Below, one piece after another: positions 55,214-64,000 of a DNA stretch of 64,000 nt. The notes beneath the pieces were generated by a model. That model made no database searches and was not told where the DNA came from. It worked only from the letters and a program-made list of their open reading frames with translations. Location of the stretch: the NCBI GenBank assembly GCA_963762435.1, contig CAVXLN010000022.1:186001-250000 (forward strand). The letters run 5' to 3'. Numbering within the stretch: position 1 is the stretch's first letter; each line of letters begins with the position of its first letter. The position numbers and the translations under genes are program-made. This stretch comes from JAXDMU01 sp963762435 (GTDB taxonomy: Bacteria > Pseudomonadota > Alphaproteobacteria > ATCC43930 > CGMCC-115725).

Positions 55214-55694
55214 AGTCGATCGGCACATCAATCATGTTCCGTCGCCGGACGATGGCTTTCAGCAGCGCATCGAGGGCGGCCTGCTCCTCGGCAGTGAGGC
55301 AGCCGAAGAATTCCGCGTCATTGGCGTCGGCGAGGGCCGCAAGCGCGGGCACCAGCGCCCGGCCCGCCTCGCTCAGCGCCACCTCCTGGAAGCGCCGATC
55401 CTCCCCCTCGCCCTTGGCCCGGGTGACGAGCCGCTTCGCGGCCAACCGGTCGACCAGCTTCGAGATCGCTCCCCTTGTCATCCGCAGCTCGGCCGCGATC
55501 CGGCTGGGGGCGGCACTCTCGTGATCGAGGAGCCGGCGCAGCACGACCCATTCCGCGACCGTCACGCCGTGCTCCGCGACCTTTTGGCTGAAGGCATGGG
55601 AGACATGGTTCGAGACCAGCCGCAGCCAGTAACCCAGATGCGCATCGAGCGCGCTGATTGAGGTGGTTCGCTGCTTCCGCATCGTCCGATCCAT
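55212..55694 (-). CDS. MarR-family transcriptional regulator
   Basis: A 160-residue winged-helix regulator: YWLRLVSNHVSHAFSQKVAE, VTVAEWVVLRRLLDHESAAP, SRIAAELRMTRGAISKLVDR and LVTRAKGEGEDRRFQEVALS (wing). It is divergent from the DUF4331 operon. A 40-base inverted repeat begins three bases upstream of its first ATG, so it most likely represses itself and that operon. A second ATG four codons downstream (MRKQRTTS) has a better ribosome site and may be the true start. The stop codon comes from the adjacent repeat. Confidence 0.88.
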   Translation of the reverse strand: MDRTMRKQRTTSISALDAHLGYWLRLVSNHVSHAFSQKVAEHGVTVAEWVVLRRLLDHESAAPSRIAAELRMTRGAISKLVDRLAAKRLVTRAKGEGEDRRFQEVALSEAGRALVPALAALADANDAEFFGCLTAEEQAALDALLKAIVRRRNMIDVPID

Positions 55695-55696
55695 TG

Positions 55697-55736
55697 GTTG
55701 ACAAGGAAACTAAATCGGGAATGTTTCCTAGTCAAC
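55697..55736. promoter_or_regulatory. MarR operator candidate
   Basis: GTTGACAAGGAAAC and GTTTCCTAGTCAAC are 14-base arms matching at 13 positions around a 12-base spacer. The site lies directly at the MarR start and 143 bases ahead of the DUF4331 gene, in a locally AT-rich stretch that probably holds both promoters. Confidence 0.7.
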
Positions 55737-55878
55737 TAATTTTCCGATTCCGAAAATTCTAAATATCGGTCGCGGTCCTGCATCCGGTCTTCGGAACCGG
55801 CCGTAATGGCGACGTGGCTTGACCATGACTGCCGGGGCTTCAGTCGGGCGGCTCGCACCAATAGACCGAGGATTTGAT

Positions 55879-57474
55879 ATGAATTTGAAGAAAACCTCAG
55901 CCTTGGCGTCGATCGGCGTTGCCGTATCTGCGCTTTTGGCCGGCCCTGCCCTGGCGTCCAGCCATCGCGAGGCACCTTTTATTGCCGGACATCCGCAAGT
56001 GGACGGCACTGATTTCTACATGTTCCGCAGCTACGAGCCCGGTCGCGACGGTTTCGTCACCCTGATCGCGGACTATATCCCGCTGCAGGACCCGACTGGC
56101 GGCCCCAACTACTTCAAGTTCGACCCGACCGCGCTCTACGAGATCCATATCGACAATGACGGCGACGGCATTGAAGATATGACCTTCCGGTTCAAGTTCA
56201 CCAACAATGACCGCGGACTCTCGCTTCAGGTCGGCAACCAGTCCATTGCCGTGCCGTTCAACAATATCGGTCCGGTCGGCGCCAGCGGCAGCAAGAACGA
56301 CATCGCCAACCTCAATGTCCAAGAGACCTTCACGGTCGACATGGTCCGCGGTCCGGTCCAGTTCGGCCTGTCGCAGACGGTGACCAATGCTCAAGACGGC
56401 ACCTCGGTGTTCAAGAAGCCGGTTGACTATACCGGCCAGCGCTCGATGCCGAATTATGCCGCCTACGCCAACGACCACATCTACAGCATCAACGTCCCGG
56501 GCTGCTCGACGCCGGGCAAGCTGTTCGTCGGTCAGCGGGCTGAGCCGTTCTTCATCAATCTCGGCCAGTTCTTCGATCTGTTGAACACCTCGACGGTCAC
56601 GATCCCGGCCACGACGCTCGATACCGCCCTCGTCACCCAGAATGTCGCGACACCGTTCATTCCGGCCGGCGAGGCCAACAAGAATGCGGGTCAGAACACC
56701 ATCCGCAACAAGAACATCTCGTCCATCGAGCTCGAGCTGCCGATCAGCTGCCTGACCAAGGGCGGCGATCCGGTCATCGGCGCTTGGACGACGGCAAGCC
56801 TGCCGGCGCTCGAAGTGCTGCCGGTGATGCCGAAGGATCTGGTCGACGGTGCAGTTTTCGAAGGCGACGAAGTGCAGGTCTCGCGCCTCGCGATGCCGCT
56901 CGTCAATGAGCTGGTTATCGGCCTGCCGGATAAGGACAAGTTCAATTCCAGCGCACCGTTCAATGATGCGCAGTTCCTTAAATACGTCACCAACCCGTCG
57001 GTGCCGGCCGTCGTCGAGGCCCTGTTTGGCCCGAACGGCTCGGTCGCCCCGCTCGGCCTCGTCGCCCCGACGCTGCTGCCGCGGAGCGATCTTGTGGCCA
57101 CGTTCCTGACCGGCATCAACATTCCCGGTGTCGTCAGCAACACGCCGAAAAAGGTCCATCCTTCCGAGATGATGCGCCTCAACACCTCGACGCCGGTCAC
57201 TTCGCAGTTGCAGCAGAGCCGTCTCGGTGTCATCGGCGGCGATGTCGCAGGCTATCCCAACGGCCGCCGCCCGGGCGACGATGTCGTCGACATCACCCTC
57301 CGCGTCGCCGAAGGCCGCTTGATCAGCCTCGGCCTCTTCGGCCAGGCGACCCAGGCACCCGTGGGGCTCGTTGATTTCACCGTCGGTTCCGCCGAAACGG
57401 CGACGGCCTTCGGTACAACCTTCCCGTACTTGAACACGCCTTTCGCCGGCAATCTCGCTGGCGGCGGCAGCTGA
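55879..57474 (+). CDS. Exported DUF4331 protein
   Basis: A 531-residue secreted protein. The leader MNLKKTSALASIGVAVSALL is followed by AGPALA and a predicted cut giving the mature start SSHREAPFIAGHPQ, whose X-X-His form is a possible amino-terminal Cu/Ni (ATCUN) site. The DUF4331 blocks DGTDFYMFRSYEPGRDGFVT, YEIHIDNDGDGIEDMTFRFK and GYPNGRRPGDDVVDITLRV are clear. The family has no assigned function. The start follows GAGGA; it is the first gene of a five-gene operon opposite MarR. Codon third positions look less GC-biased than in neighbours. Confidence 0.85.
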   Translation: MNLKKTSALASIGVAVSALLAGPALASSHREAPFIAGHPQVDGTDFYMFRSYEPGRDGFVTLIADYIPLQDPTGGPNYFKFDPTALYEIHIDNDGDGIEDMTFRFKFTNNDRGLSLQVGNQSIAVPFNNIGPVGASGSKNDIANLNVQETFTVDMVRGPVQFGLSQTVTNAQDGTSVFKKPVDYTGQRSMPNYAAYANDHIYSINVPGCSTPGKLFVGQRAEPFFINLGQFFDLLNTSTVTIPATTLDTALVTQNVATPFIPAGEANKNAGQNTIRNKNISSIELELPISCLTKGGDPVIGAWTTASLPALEVLPVMPKDLVDGAVFEGDEVQVSRLAMPLVNELVIGLPDKDKFNSSAPFNDAQFLKYVTNPSVPAVVEALFGPNGSVAPLGLVAPTLLPRSDLVATFLTGINIPGVVSNTPKKVHPSEMMRLNTSTPVTSQLQQSRLGVIGGDVAGYPNGRRPGDDVVDITLRVAEGRLISLGLFGQATQAPVGLVDFTVGSAETATAFGTTFPYLNTPFAGNLAGGGS

Positions 57475-58673
57475 TGTCCCGGCAGAGGGGCGGTGCGGCC
57501 TGGCCCCGGCACGCCGCCGCTCTGCTGAGCCTGGGCCTGGTCGCGTTCGCGCGACCAGGTCTGGCCTCCCCCTTCCTCCCCTCGAGCGATGACGCAGTCA
57601 TCGAGACGCTGACCCCGCCGGGCGATCCGGCACTGAAGGAAATGCGGGCCCTCGCGGCCACGGCCCGGACCAATCCCGGCGAGCTTGCCCCCGCGATCGC
57701 CTATGCCCGCCGCGCCATCGAATTCGCCCGCCGCAACGGCGATCCCCGCTTTGCGGGCTATGCCGAAGCCGCCATGCGCCCCTGGGTGAGCGGCGATCAG
57801 GTGCCGCCCGCCGCTGCTTTCATGGACGCCGTGCTGCATCAATATCGCCATGATTTCACCGGCGCCTCGACGACGCTCGACGCGCTGCTTGCGACCGAGT
57901 CCGGCAATGTCGAGATCCGCCTCGTCCGCGCCACGGTGCGCCAGGTGACCGGCGACATCGCTGGTGCCTCAGCCGATTGCGCCGAGCTTGCCGGCCGCAC
58001 CGATTTCATCGTCGCCGCCACCTGTAGCACCGCCGCCCTCGAAGCGGATGGCCGGTCGGCTCCGGCGCGCCGGAGCCTCGAGATCGCGCTGGCGCTGCCG
58101 GCCCCGCCTGCCATTCGCCTGTGGTCGCTCACGCTGGCCGCCGAGATGGCCGCCCGCCATGGCGAGCCCGACAAGGCCGAGAAGCATTATCGCGAGGCGC
58201 TCGCGATCGACGGCCAGGATCTGGCCCTCGTCTCCTCATATTCTGATTTCCTGCTGGATGCCGGCCGCAACAAGGAGGCGCGCGCGCTGCTCGGCACCGA
58301 CACGCGCATCGACGCGATCCTGCTGCGCTCAGCACTCGCCGCCCGCGCCGAGGGCGATGCCGATGCCGCCGAGCTCAGCCGCATCCAGGAAGAGCGGTTC
58401 GCCGAGGCCAAGCTGCGCAGCGACACCTCGCATCGCCGCGAGGAAGCCCGCTTCGTGCTCCATCTCAAAGGCGACCCTGCCGCCGCGCTTACGCTGGCGC
58501 TCGCGAATTGGGATATGCAGCGCGAGCCCTGGGATGCGCGCCTGGTGCTGGAAGCGGCCCTCGCCGCGCACAAGCCGCACGCGGCCGCCCCCGTGCGCGA
58601 CTGGCTGGCCGCCCATCACAATGACGATCGGCAATTGGCCAATCTCGTCCAGGCGCTGGACACCGCATCATGA
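57474..58673 (+). CDS. Exported TPR-repeat protein
   Basis: A 399-residue exported protein with a leader (HAAALLSLGLVAFARPGLAS) and helical repeats of tetratricopeptide type (for example LWSLTLAAEMAARHGEPDKA, EKHYREALAIDGQDLALVSS). TPR proteins are protein-interaction scaffolds, so it may assemble the DUF4331 and HupE-like products. Its start overlaps the DUF4331 stop (TGATG) and its stop overlaps the next start (ATGA). Confidence 0.75.
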   Translation: MSRQRGGAAWPRHAAALLSLGLVAFARPGLASPFLPSSDDAVIETLTPPGDPALKEMRALAATARTNPGELAPAIAYARRAIEFARRNGDPRFAGYAEAAMRPWVSGDQVPPAAAFMDAVLHQYRHDFTGASTTLDALLATESGNVEIRLVRATVRQVTGDIAGASADCAELAGRTDFIVAATCSTAALEADGRSAPARRSLEIALALPAPPAIRLWSLTLAAEMAARHGEPDKAEKHYREALAIDGQDLALVSSYSDFLLDAGRNKEARALLGTDTRIDAILLRSALAARAEGDADAAELSRIQEERFAEAKLRSDTSHRREEARFVLHLKGDPAAALTLALANWDMQREPWDARLVLEAALAAHKPHAAAPVRDWLAAHHNDDRQLANLVQALDTAS

Positions 58674-59797
58674 TCCGGCGTCTGGCCCTACTCTGTCTCG
58701 CCATAAGCGGGCTTATCGCCTCGCCGGCCTGGGCGCATAAATCGAGCGACGCCTATCTCTCGGTCACGGCAGCCGAGAGCCAGCTCACCGTGCGTTGGGA
58801 CATCGCACTGCGCGATCTCGACATCGCCATCGGCCTCGATCCCGACGAGGAGGGCCGGATCATTTGGGGTGCGCTCAAGCAGCATTTCCCGGCGATCGAC
58901 GCCTATGCGCTCTCGCGCCTGGCCTTGACTGGCGACGGCAAGCCCTGCCCGGCCGGGCCGGTCGCGCATCGGATCGACCGGCATAGCGACGGCGCCTATG
59001 TGGTGCTCGACTTCGCCGCCACGTGCCCGGCCGTGCCGCACAGTGTCGGCATTCAATACCGGCTGCTCTTCGATCTCGATCCCGAGCATCGCGGCCTCGT
59101 CACCGTGAGCGACGGCACCTCGGTTCATACCGGCGTGCTCGGGCCCGAGCGTTCCTTCCTCGCGATCAACCTCGCTGGCGGCGCCACCAGCGGCTTCTGG
59201 GAATTCGTCCAGCTCGGTGCTCAGCATATCCTGGGCGGGCGCGACCATCTTCTCTTCTTGGCAGTCCTGCTGCTGCCGGCGCTGGTCCGGCTCGAGCCCG
59301 GGCGCATCCGCCGGACGCTCGGCGAGGTGGCAGGCCTCATGAGCCTCTTCACCATCGCTCATGCCGTCACCGTGACGCTCGCCGTCGAAGGCGTGCTGCA
59401 AGTGCCGGCCTCGATCAGCGAAGCGGCGATCGCGGCCTCGATCGTCGTCACGGCCATCGACAATGTCTGGCCGATCATGGGCGAGCGGCGCGGCATCATC
59501 GCGTTCGGCTTCGGCCTCATCCATGGCCTGGGCTTCGCGAGCGCGCTCGGCCCCTTGGCGCTCGACGGCTGGTCGCTGGCGGCCGCCCTGATCGGTTTCA
59601 ACAGCGGCATCGAGCTCGTGCAATTGGCGCTCGCAAGCATCGCCTTCGGCTTGGCGCTGCCGGCGCGATACCTGTTCCGTTCTATCGTTCCGGTCCCGGC
59701 CGCAGGCCGGCTCATTCATCTGGGTTCGCTCGGCATCGCACTCCTGGCCGGCCTCTGGTTCATCGGCCGCTACGCCGCCATCGCGGGGATTCCATGA
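58670..59797 (+). CDS. HupE/UreJ-family membrane protein with periplasmic domain
   Basis: A 375-residue protein. After a leader ending ASPAWA the predicted mature N-terminus is HKSSDAYLSV, starting with His. About 170 periplasmic residues precede a membrane part with HupE/UreJ-2 features: LGAQHILGGRDHLLFLAVLL, SLFTIAHAVTVTLAV and AFGFGLIHGLGFASALG, all rich in membrane His/Asp. HupE/UreJ proteins are considered nickel/cobalt permeases. It lies between the TPR gene and the small periplasmic-domain gene, with four-base overlaps. Confidence 0.85.
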   Translation: MIRRLALLCLAISGLIASPAWAHKSSDAYLSVTAAESQLTVRWDIALRDLDIAIGLDPDEEGRIIWGALKQHFPAIDAYALSRLALTGDGKPCPAGPVAHRIDRHSDGAYVVLDFAATCPAVPHSVGIQYRLLFDLDPEHRGLVTVSDGTSVHTGVLGPERSFLAINLAGGATSGFWEFVQLGAQHILGGRDHLLFLAVLLLPALVRLEPGRIRRTLGEVAGLMSLFTIAHAVTVTLAVEGVLQVPASISEAAIAASIVVTAIDNVWPIMGERRGIIAFGFGLIHGLGFASALGPLALDGWSLAAALIGFNSGIELVQLALASIAFGLALPARYLFRSIVPVPAAGRLIHLGSLGIALLAGLWFIGRYAAIAGIP

Positions 59798-60240
59798 AAC
59801 GCTCGATACTGCTCATCGCGACCCTTCTGCTCGCCTCCGGCCCGGCCTTGGCACATGGCGTCGAGACGCGGATCATCGATACGGGGGCGGCCACGGTCGA
59901 GTTTCACTTCGCCGACGGCACACCGCTCGCCTTCGCGGAAGCGACCGTCTCGGCACCCGGCGGCGGCGAGGCGGCCGCCACTGGCCGGACCGATCGCGAC
60001 GGCAGATACAGCTTCTTCCCCGACCGCGCCGGCACTTGGCAGGTCGAGGTGCATGACGAGGACGGCCATGTCGCCCGGGCACTCGTCACCTCGAACGGCA
60101 GCCATATCGAAGCGCCACGCCATGCCTTTCCGGATTGGCTGGTGGCGCTGAGCCTGGTCGGCAATGTCGTGGCCGCCGGCTGGCTCGGCCGCCGGCGCGC
60201 CGGCGCCGCCCCCCGCAGCCTCGCAGGAGCACGCAAATGA
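59794..60240 (+). CDS. Small periplasmic-domain protein with C-terminal membrane anchor
   Basis: A 148-residue protein. The leader MKRSILLIATLLLASGPALA gives a predicted mature start HGVETRIIDTG. A carboxypeptidase-regulatory-like (Ig-type) domain follows (VEFHFADGTPLAFAEATVSA; TGRTDRDGRYSFFPDRAGTW), then HVARALVTSNGSHIEAPRHA, one membrane helix (WLVALSLVGNVVAAGWL) and a basic tail. This plan resembles the NikL-type accessory subunits of nickel uptake systems. It is translationally coupled to both HupE-like genes. Confidence 0.7.
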   Translation: MKRSILLIATLLLASGPALAHGVETRIIDTGAATVEFHFADGTPLAFAEATVSAPGGGEAAATGRTDRDGRYSFFPDRAGTWQVEVHDEDGHVARALVTSNGSHIEAPRHAFPDWLVALSLVGNVVAAGWLGRRRAGAAPRSLAGARK

Positions 60241-60749
60241 CCGCCGATTTCCTGTCGAGCTTCAATGCCGGCTTCACCCATCCGCTGACCGGCATCGACC
60301 ATCAGCTGGCGATGATCGCGGTCGGCCTCTGGTCGGGCCAGATCGGCGGGCGCATGATCTGGACCGCCCCTATGGGCTTCATGACCATGATGGCCGTCGG
60401 CGGCGCCTGGGGCATGCTCGGCTTCGGCTTCCCGCTGGTCGAGGGCGGCATCATTGCGTCCATCATCCTGTTCGGCTGCCTCATCGCCGGCGCCGTGACG
60501 CCGCGCCCCTGGATCGGCGCCGCCGCGGTCGGCGCCTTCGCGCTTTTCCATGGCCATGCCCATGGCGTCGAGATGACGGTGGGCGCCCTCGGCCCCTTCT
60601 ATGCGCTGGGCTTCGTGCTGGCGACCGGGCTCTTGCACCTGATCGGCATCGCGCTCGCCAAGGCGATGACGCATTTCCGGGCCGACGCGCTGGTCCGCTG
60701 GATCGGCGTCGGCGTCTCGCTCGCCGGCGTGGCGCTGGTGTTCGCGTAG
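60237..60749 (+). CDS. HupE/UreJ-family nickel/cobalt permease (short type)
   Basis: A 170-residue membrane protein with about six helices. The signature GFTHPLTGIDHQLAMIAVGL (HP..G.DH) is the metal motif of HupE/UreJ, and HGHAHGVEMTV is the second His cluster. There is no separate signal peptide. It is the last gene of the operon. The TAG stop is part of the following repeat (TAGAGC). The presence of two HupE-like proteins and a periplasmic accessory in one operon is unusual. Confidence 0.88.
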   Translation: MTADFLSSFNAGFTHPLTGIDHQLAMIAVGLWSGQIGGRMIWTAPMGFMTMMAVGGAWGMLGFGFPLVEGGIIASIILFGCLIAGAVTPRPWIGAAAVGAFALFHGHAHGVEMTVGALGPFYALGFVLATGLLHLIGIALAKAMTHFRADALVRWIGVGVSLAGVALVFA

Positions 60750-60794
60750 AGCAGATCGCGATCAGGCCGGTTCGACCTGATCGCATCGGGCGCT
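60748..60794. repeat. Short form of the intergenic repeat, copy C
   Basis: A 47-base single-hairpin version: AGAGC, the palindromic core GATCAGGCCGGTTCGACCTGATC, then GCGCT. It corresponds to the left half of copies A and B and supplies the stop codon of the upstream HupE-like gene. It probably acts as the operon terminator. Confidence 0.7.
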
Positions 60795-60814
60795 AACGCC
60801 TGCACCGCCGGCGG

Positions 60815-63800
60815 TCATTCGGCCCTCGCCTCGACCTTGCCGATGACCGTGTCCGAGTTCCGCGTGATCCGTTCGTTGTAGGGATCGACGCCGGCGAATT
60901 TCGGCGCGCGATCGGCGACGAGGCTCAGAACCTGCTTACCCGAGACCACCGGGAGGCGGGTCGCGAGCACGATCGCCTGGTCGCCGAAACCCGCCTTGCC
61001 CGGCTCGATGTCGAACAGGCCGATGTCGAAATCCTCGGCCAGCCGCACCTCGGTCTCCTGGCCCCTTCCATCGGCATAGTATTTATGCGCCTCGACCTCG
61101 ATCGTGACGTCGAACTTGCCGTCCGGCCGAGGCGTGGCCCGGCATGTGCCGGTCTTGATGTCGTAAAGCGTGATGCGTTCGAACAGATCGGTGATCAACT
61201 GGTCGTGGGTGGGGCCGGCCTCCTCGCGCAGATAGCGGACGAAATCCTTGCTGCTGGGATAGGGGGCCGGCTTGAAGGCGTAGTCGGCGAGCAGGCGGCG
61301 CAAGGCCCGGTCGACCGTGTCTTCGCCCAACTCCTCCTTGAGGAAATACATGACCACAGCACCCTTGCGGTAAAAGATATAGGGCTGATTCTCGACCCGG
61401 AGCAGAGGCTGCTCCGATGCTGCGTCGCGGCTCCGGTCGCGCAGATAGCGGTCCAGCTCATACTTCAGAAATTTCCGGATCTGCGCCTTGCCATAAAGCT
61501 TCTCCATGGTCAGCAGTGCCGAATATTGCGCGAAAGTCTCGGTCAGCATGGCGCCGCCCTGCATATCGGCCGGCCAGATCTGGTGCCCCCACCATTGATG
61601 GCCGATCTCATGCGCCGTCACATAGGTCACGATGTCGACCTTTTCCGGGTCGGTGTGATCGACCAGAAAACCGATATTCTCGGCGAAAGGGATCGTGTTG
61701 GCGAAGCTTTGGGCGAACTCGCCATACGGCACCTCGGCAATGCGCGCCTGGTGAAACTGGTAGGGGCTGAAAATCCTGGAATAGAGCTCGAGCGAGGTCT
61801 TCATCGCCGTCAGCATCGTTGGAACATTGTAACGGTGCGACGGGTCGCTGAAGACGGTGAGGTCGATATCGCCGAGCTTATCGGTGTGCGTCTCATAGGC
61901 GGCCGACTGGATCGAGAAGTAATGCACGATCGGCGCTTCGGTCTTGAATCGGGCGGTGCGGCGGCCGTCACGGGTTTCATCCGAGAGTTTGTAGCCCGGC
62001 GCCAGCGGCGTCTGGTCGGCAGCAGTGGTCACGGTGATGTCGGCCGAGACCCAATCGGCACGGAGTATGTTTACGGCACGCGCCGAATCATCCTCGAGCT
62101 TCGGCATCGGCAATTCGGGGGCCAAGCCATATTTGCGCCGCTTCACCTGGTCCGTGAGCAGGTTCAGGCGGTTCACGCCCATGAAGGGGGCGATCCTGAA
62201 GTTATTGATGAAGGTGCCATTGTCCACGACCCGGTTCGCGGTCAAGCCCAACGGGTCTTCGTTGCGAAAGCCCGGCCGCGCCCAGCGTGTGGTGAAGTGA
62301 ATGTGCCGCGTTTCTCCCGGCGCCATCGGCGGATCGAACGCATAGATCCGGTAGGCGAGGTGCGGGAAATCCTGGTCGATCCTGGCGCCGTCGACCGTGA
62401 GGACGACATCGCGGAGATCGCGGTTCCACGAGAGATGCACTGCCGGCAAGGGCGCCCCCGTATTGTTCACGATGGCGTAGTCGCCGGTCGTGATCGCCTG
62501 CGGCACATGCGGCTCGATATCGACGGCCAGATGCACGTCCGTGACGGTTGGTTGCGGCAGTGCCGCGAAGGGCAGCAGCGCCTTCTCGTAGTCGGCCGCC
62601 CAGCGGTCACCATCGAGGGCGGTCTCGTAGGGGTTCAGGATATTGGTGTTATAGAAAATGAAACCGCCGAGCCCGACCCAGGCGACCAGTGAAGCGGCCA
62701 TGATGGCACCGGCGGGGCCGGCCAGACGCCGCGGCAGCCGGCGCAGGCGAGGCCGGAGCCGCGTCTCCGTCCCGCGTCGCCACAGCCCGAAGCTGAGCAT
62801 CGCCAGCACGGCGCAAAAGACGGTCCAATAGGCTTCGAACCAGGCACGGCTGACCCAGAATTTCCCTTGCCCGTTCATGTCGGACAGCGGGATCGTCGTC
62901 GGGGTCCCGAAGAGATAAAGATGATGCTCGAAACCGAGGCTCGGCAGCGTCAGCCGCGCCACGACGAAAAGCGCCATCACGCCGAAGCCGATGAATTTGC
63001 CGGGCGACAGCGTCTGGACGAAAATCGTCAGCACGGCCAGCTGGACCAGACCGATCGCATGAGGCAGCAGAAACCACATCAAATAGTGGCCGAGCTCGGA
63101 ATCGAAATACCCTCGAGCCACCTGGAGCGCCAGCGCGCCCAGGATTGCCGCACCATCCAGCGCTACCAGCACGATGGCGATGGCCAGGATCTTCGGCAGC
63201 AGGAATGCCCAGTCGGGGATCGGGCTCGCATCGATGATCTCGTGGATCCGCCGGTCCCGATCGCGCCACACCAGCTCGCCGCCGTAATAGATCGCCACGA
63301 TCGTCGAGATGTCGCCGAGCGCATTGTAGAGCGCCTCGATGGCGTAGCGCGTCACCGGGTAGGACGGGTTGCCATATTGCAGCCGCCCGAGCCAGAACCA
63401 GCCGAATGCGAGGACGAGCCCGATCAGGAGCAGCACGAGGAAAGCGGGACTTCGCAAGACGCCGCCGACATCCAGGCGGACCCGTGCCCAGAGCAACTGC
63501 AGGCGCTGGCCGCGATCGAAGCGCGGTACTGCCATTGCGACGGAGGCGAGAAGGGGCATCGGCACCGCCGCCTCAGCCGGCGCCGGTTTGGCAGCGCCAA
63601 CGCCCCGGGCTTCGAAGCGGAAGACGGCATAGGCGATGGCCAGCATGACCAGCGCCACGCCGAACCAGATCAGGCGGTTCCACAGGAACAAGCCCTCAAC
63701 GGGCAGCCGCGTCGTGTTGAACTCGGCTGCGGTCCAGTATTTGGTCGTGGCTGAGATGGCAGTCACGGCGAACGGATCGCTCAATGCTGCCGCCTGCTGG

Positions 63801-64000
63801 TATTCGGGCTTTGCGGCGGAGATGACGACAAGGGCATAGAGGGCAAGGAAAGCGACCGCGCCGACATAGCTGGCCATCATCGACCGTGTCGCCGTGGCGA
63901 GCGCGAACAATCCCGACCCGATGATGAACAAGGTCGGAACGGCGACGACGAAGAGGGCGAAGGCATAGTCGACGACCCTGATGGGCCCCACTGTCTCCGG
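60815..64000 (-). CDS. Membrane protein fused to M1-type aminopeptidase domain (5' end outside window)
   Basis: The frame is open to the window edge, so the protein exceeds 1058 residues. The N-terminal half has many membrane helices of ABC-2 permease style (ALGDISTIVAIYYGGELVWR; WAFLLPKILAIAIVLVALDG). The C-terminal half is a gluzincin M1 peptidase with AHEIGHQWWGHQI and the distant Glu in LTETFAQYSALLTMEKLYG. Fusions like this occur next to ABC ATPase genes in gliding- or export-related loci. A GTG at 63991 is present but is unlikely to be the real start. Its substrate is unknown. Confidence 0.85.
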   Translation of the reverse strand, partial: PETVGPIRVVDYAFALFVVAVPTLFIIGSGLFALATATRSMMASYVGAVAFLALYALVVISAAKPEYQQAAALSDPFAVTAISATTKYWTAAEFNTTRLPVEGLFLWNRLIWFGVALVMLAIAYAVFRFEARGVGAAKPAPAEAAVPMPLLASVAMAVPRFDRGQRLQLLWARVRLDVGGVLRSPAFLVLLLIGLVLAFGWFWLGRLQYGNPSYPVTRYAIEALYNALGDISTIVAIYYGGELVWRDRDRRIHEIIDASPIPDWAFLLPKILAIAIVLVALDGAAILGALALQVARGYFDSELGHYLMWFLLPHAIGLVQLAVLTIFVQTLSPGKFIGFGVMALFVVARLTLPSLGFEHHLYLFGTPTTIPLSDMNGQGKFWVSRAWFEAYWTVFCAVLAMLSFGLWRRGTETRLRPRLRRLPRRLAGPAGAIMAASLVAWVGLGGFIFYNTNILNPYETALDGDRWAADYEKALLPFAALPQPTVTDVHLAVDIEPHVPQAITTGDYAIVNNTGAPLPAVHLSWNRDLRDVVLTVDGARIDQDFPHLAYRIYAFDPPMAPGETRHIHFTTRWARPGFRNEDPLGLTANRVVDNGTFINNFRIAPFMGVNRLNLLTDQVKRRKYGLAPELPMPKLEDDSARAVNILRADWVSADITVTTAADQTPLAPGYKLSDETRDGRRTARFKTEAPIVHYFSIQSAAYETHTDKLGDIDLTVFSDPSHRYNVPTMLTAMKTSLELYSRIFSPYQFHQARIAEVPYGEFAQSFANTIPFAENIGFLVDHTDPEKVDIVTYVTAHEIGHQWWGHQIWPADMQGGAMLTETFAQYSALLTMEKLYGKAQIRKFLKYELDRYLRDRSRDAASEQPLLRVENQPYIFYRKGAVVMYFLKEELGEDTVDRALRRLLADYAFKPAPYPSSKDFVRYLREEAGPTHDQLITDLFERITLYDIKTGTCRATPRPDGKFDVTIEVEAHKYYADGRGQETEVRLAEDFDIGLFDIEPGKAGFGDQAIVLATRLPVVSGKQVLSLVADRAPKFAGVDPYNERITRNSDTVIGKVEARAE

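Overview
The window is a GC-rich, densely coded stretch of a bacterial chromosome. It most likely comes from an alphaproteobacterium: it has C4-pathway 5-aminolevulinate synthase, a UreA-UreB fusion, a GAAC-N7-GAAC LexA-type box, a bo3-type oxidase operon and many ATGA start/stop overlaps. A Rhodospirillales-like lineage is plausible, but I cannot fix the genus. I see no rRNA, tRNA or CRISPR array.

Layout. (1) 0-12 kb, nitrogen block: RNase Z, then the complete urea ABC importer urtABCDE on the minus strand behind a near-consensus sigma-54 promoter, divergent from the complete urease operon ureD-ureAB(fused)-ureC-ureE-ureF-ureG. (2) 12-22 kb: a secreted VOC protein, a regulator made of two TetR units in one chain, a large beta-propeller/di-heme cytochrome c, a YjlB-like cupin and a cyoABCD quinol oxidase operon whose cyoC carries an apparent frameshift near its start. 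(3) 22-30 kb, catabolic island: formylglycine-generating enzyme plus membrane-anchored sulfatase, a TetR regulator, then haloalkane dehalogenase, DUF1330, an HCCA-isomerase-like protein and a second, leaderless sulfatase. A shared palindrome (TGRCAC-N5-GTGCCA) lies in front of both transcription units. (4) 30-41 kb: malic enzyme, pyruvate:quinone oxidoreductase, a solitary GroEL, an AT-richer gap, a DUF3291 gene, the stump of an acetate kinase gene, and an EmrA/EmrB/NodT-type efflux operon. (5) 41-48 kb: mixed housekeeping genes including a CtBP-like dehydrogenase, an amidohydrolase, CutA, HemA and CorA. (6) 48-61 kb, metal block: NikR, an IS630 element sitting inside an intergenic repeat, an ECF sigma factor with a C-terminally short anti-sigma, a NiCoT nickel permease divergent from a TonB-dependent receptor with two NikR-like operators between them, and a MarR-flanked operon DUF4331-TPR-HupE/UreJ-small periplasmic protein-HupE/UreJ. 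(7) The right edge is a membrane M1-type metallopeptidase fused to an ABC-2-like membrane domain, running off the window.

Themes. Urea import, urease and nickel acquisition form one physiological circuit: urea enters by Urt, urease needs Ni, and NikR with its presumed boxes would control Ni entry through the TonB receptor and the NiCoT permease. The most novel-looking unit is the DUF4331/HupE operon, whose exported products are predicted to start with metal-chelating N-termini after signal cleavage. A dispersed bipartite repeat (113 bp when complete) sits directly on gene ends and supplies several stop codons.
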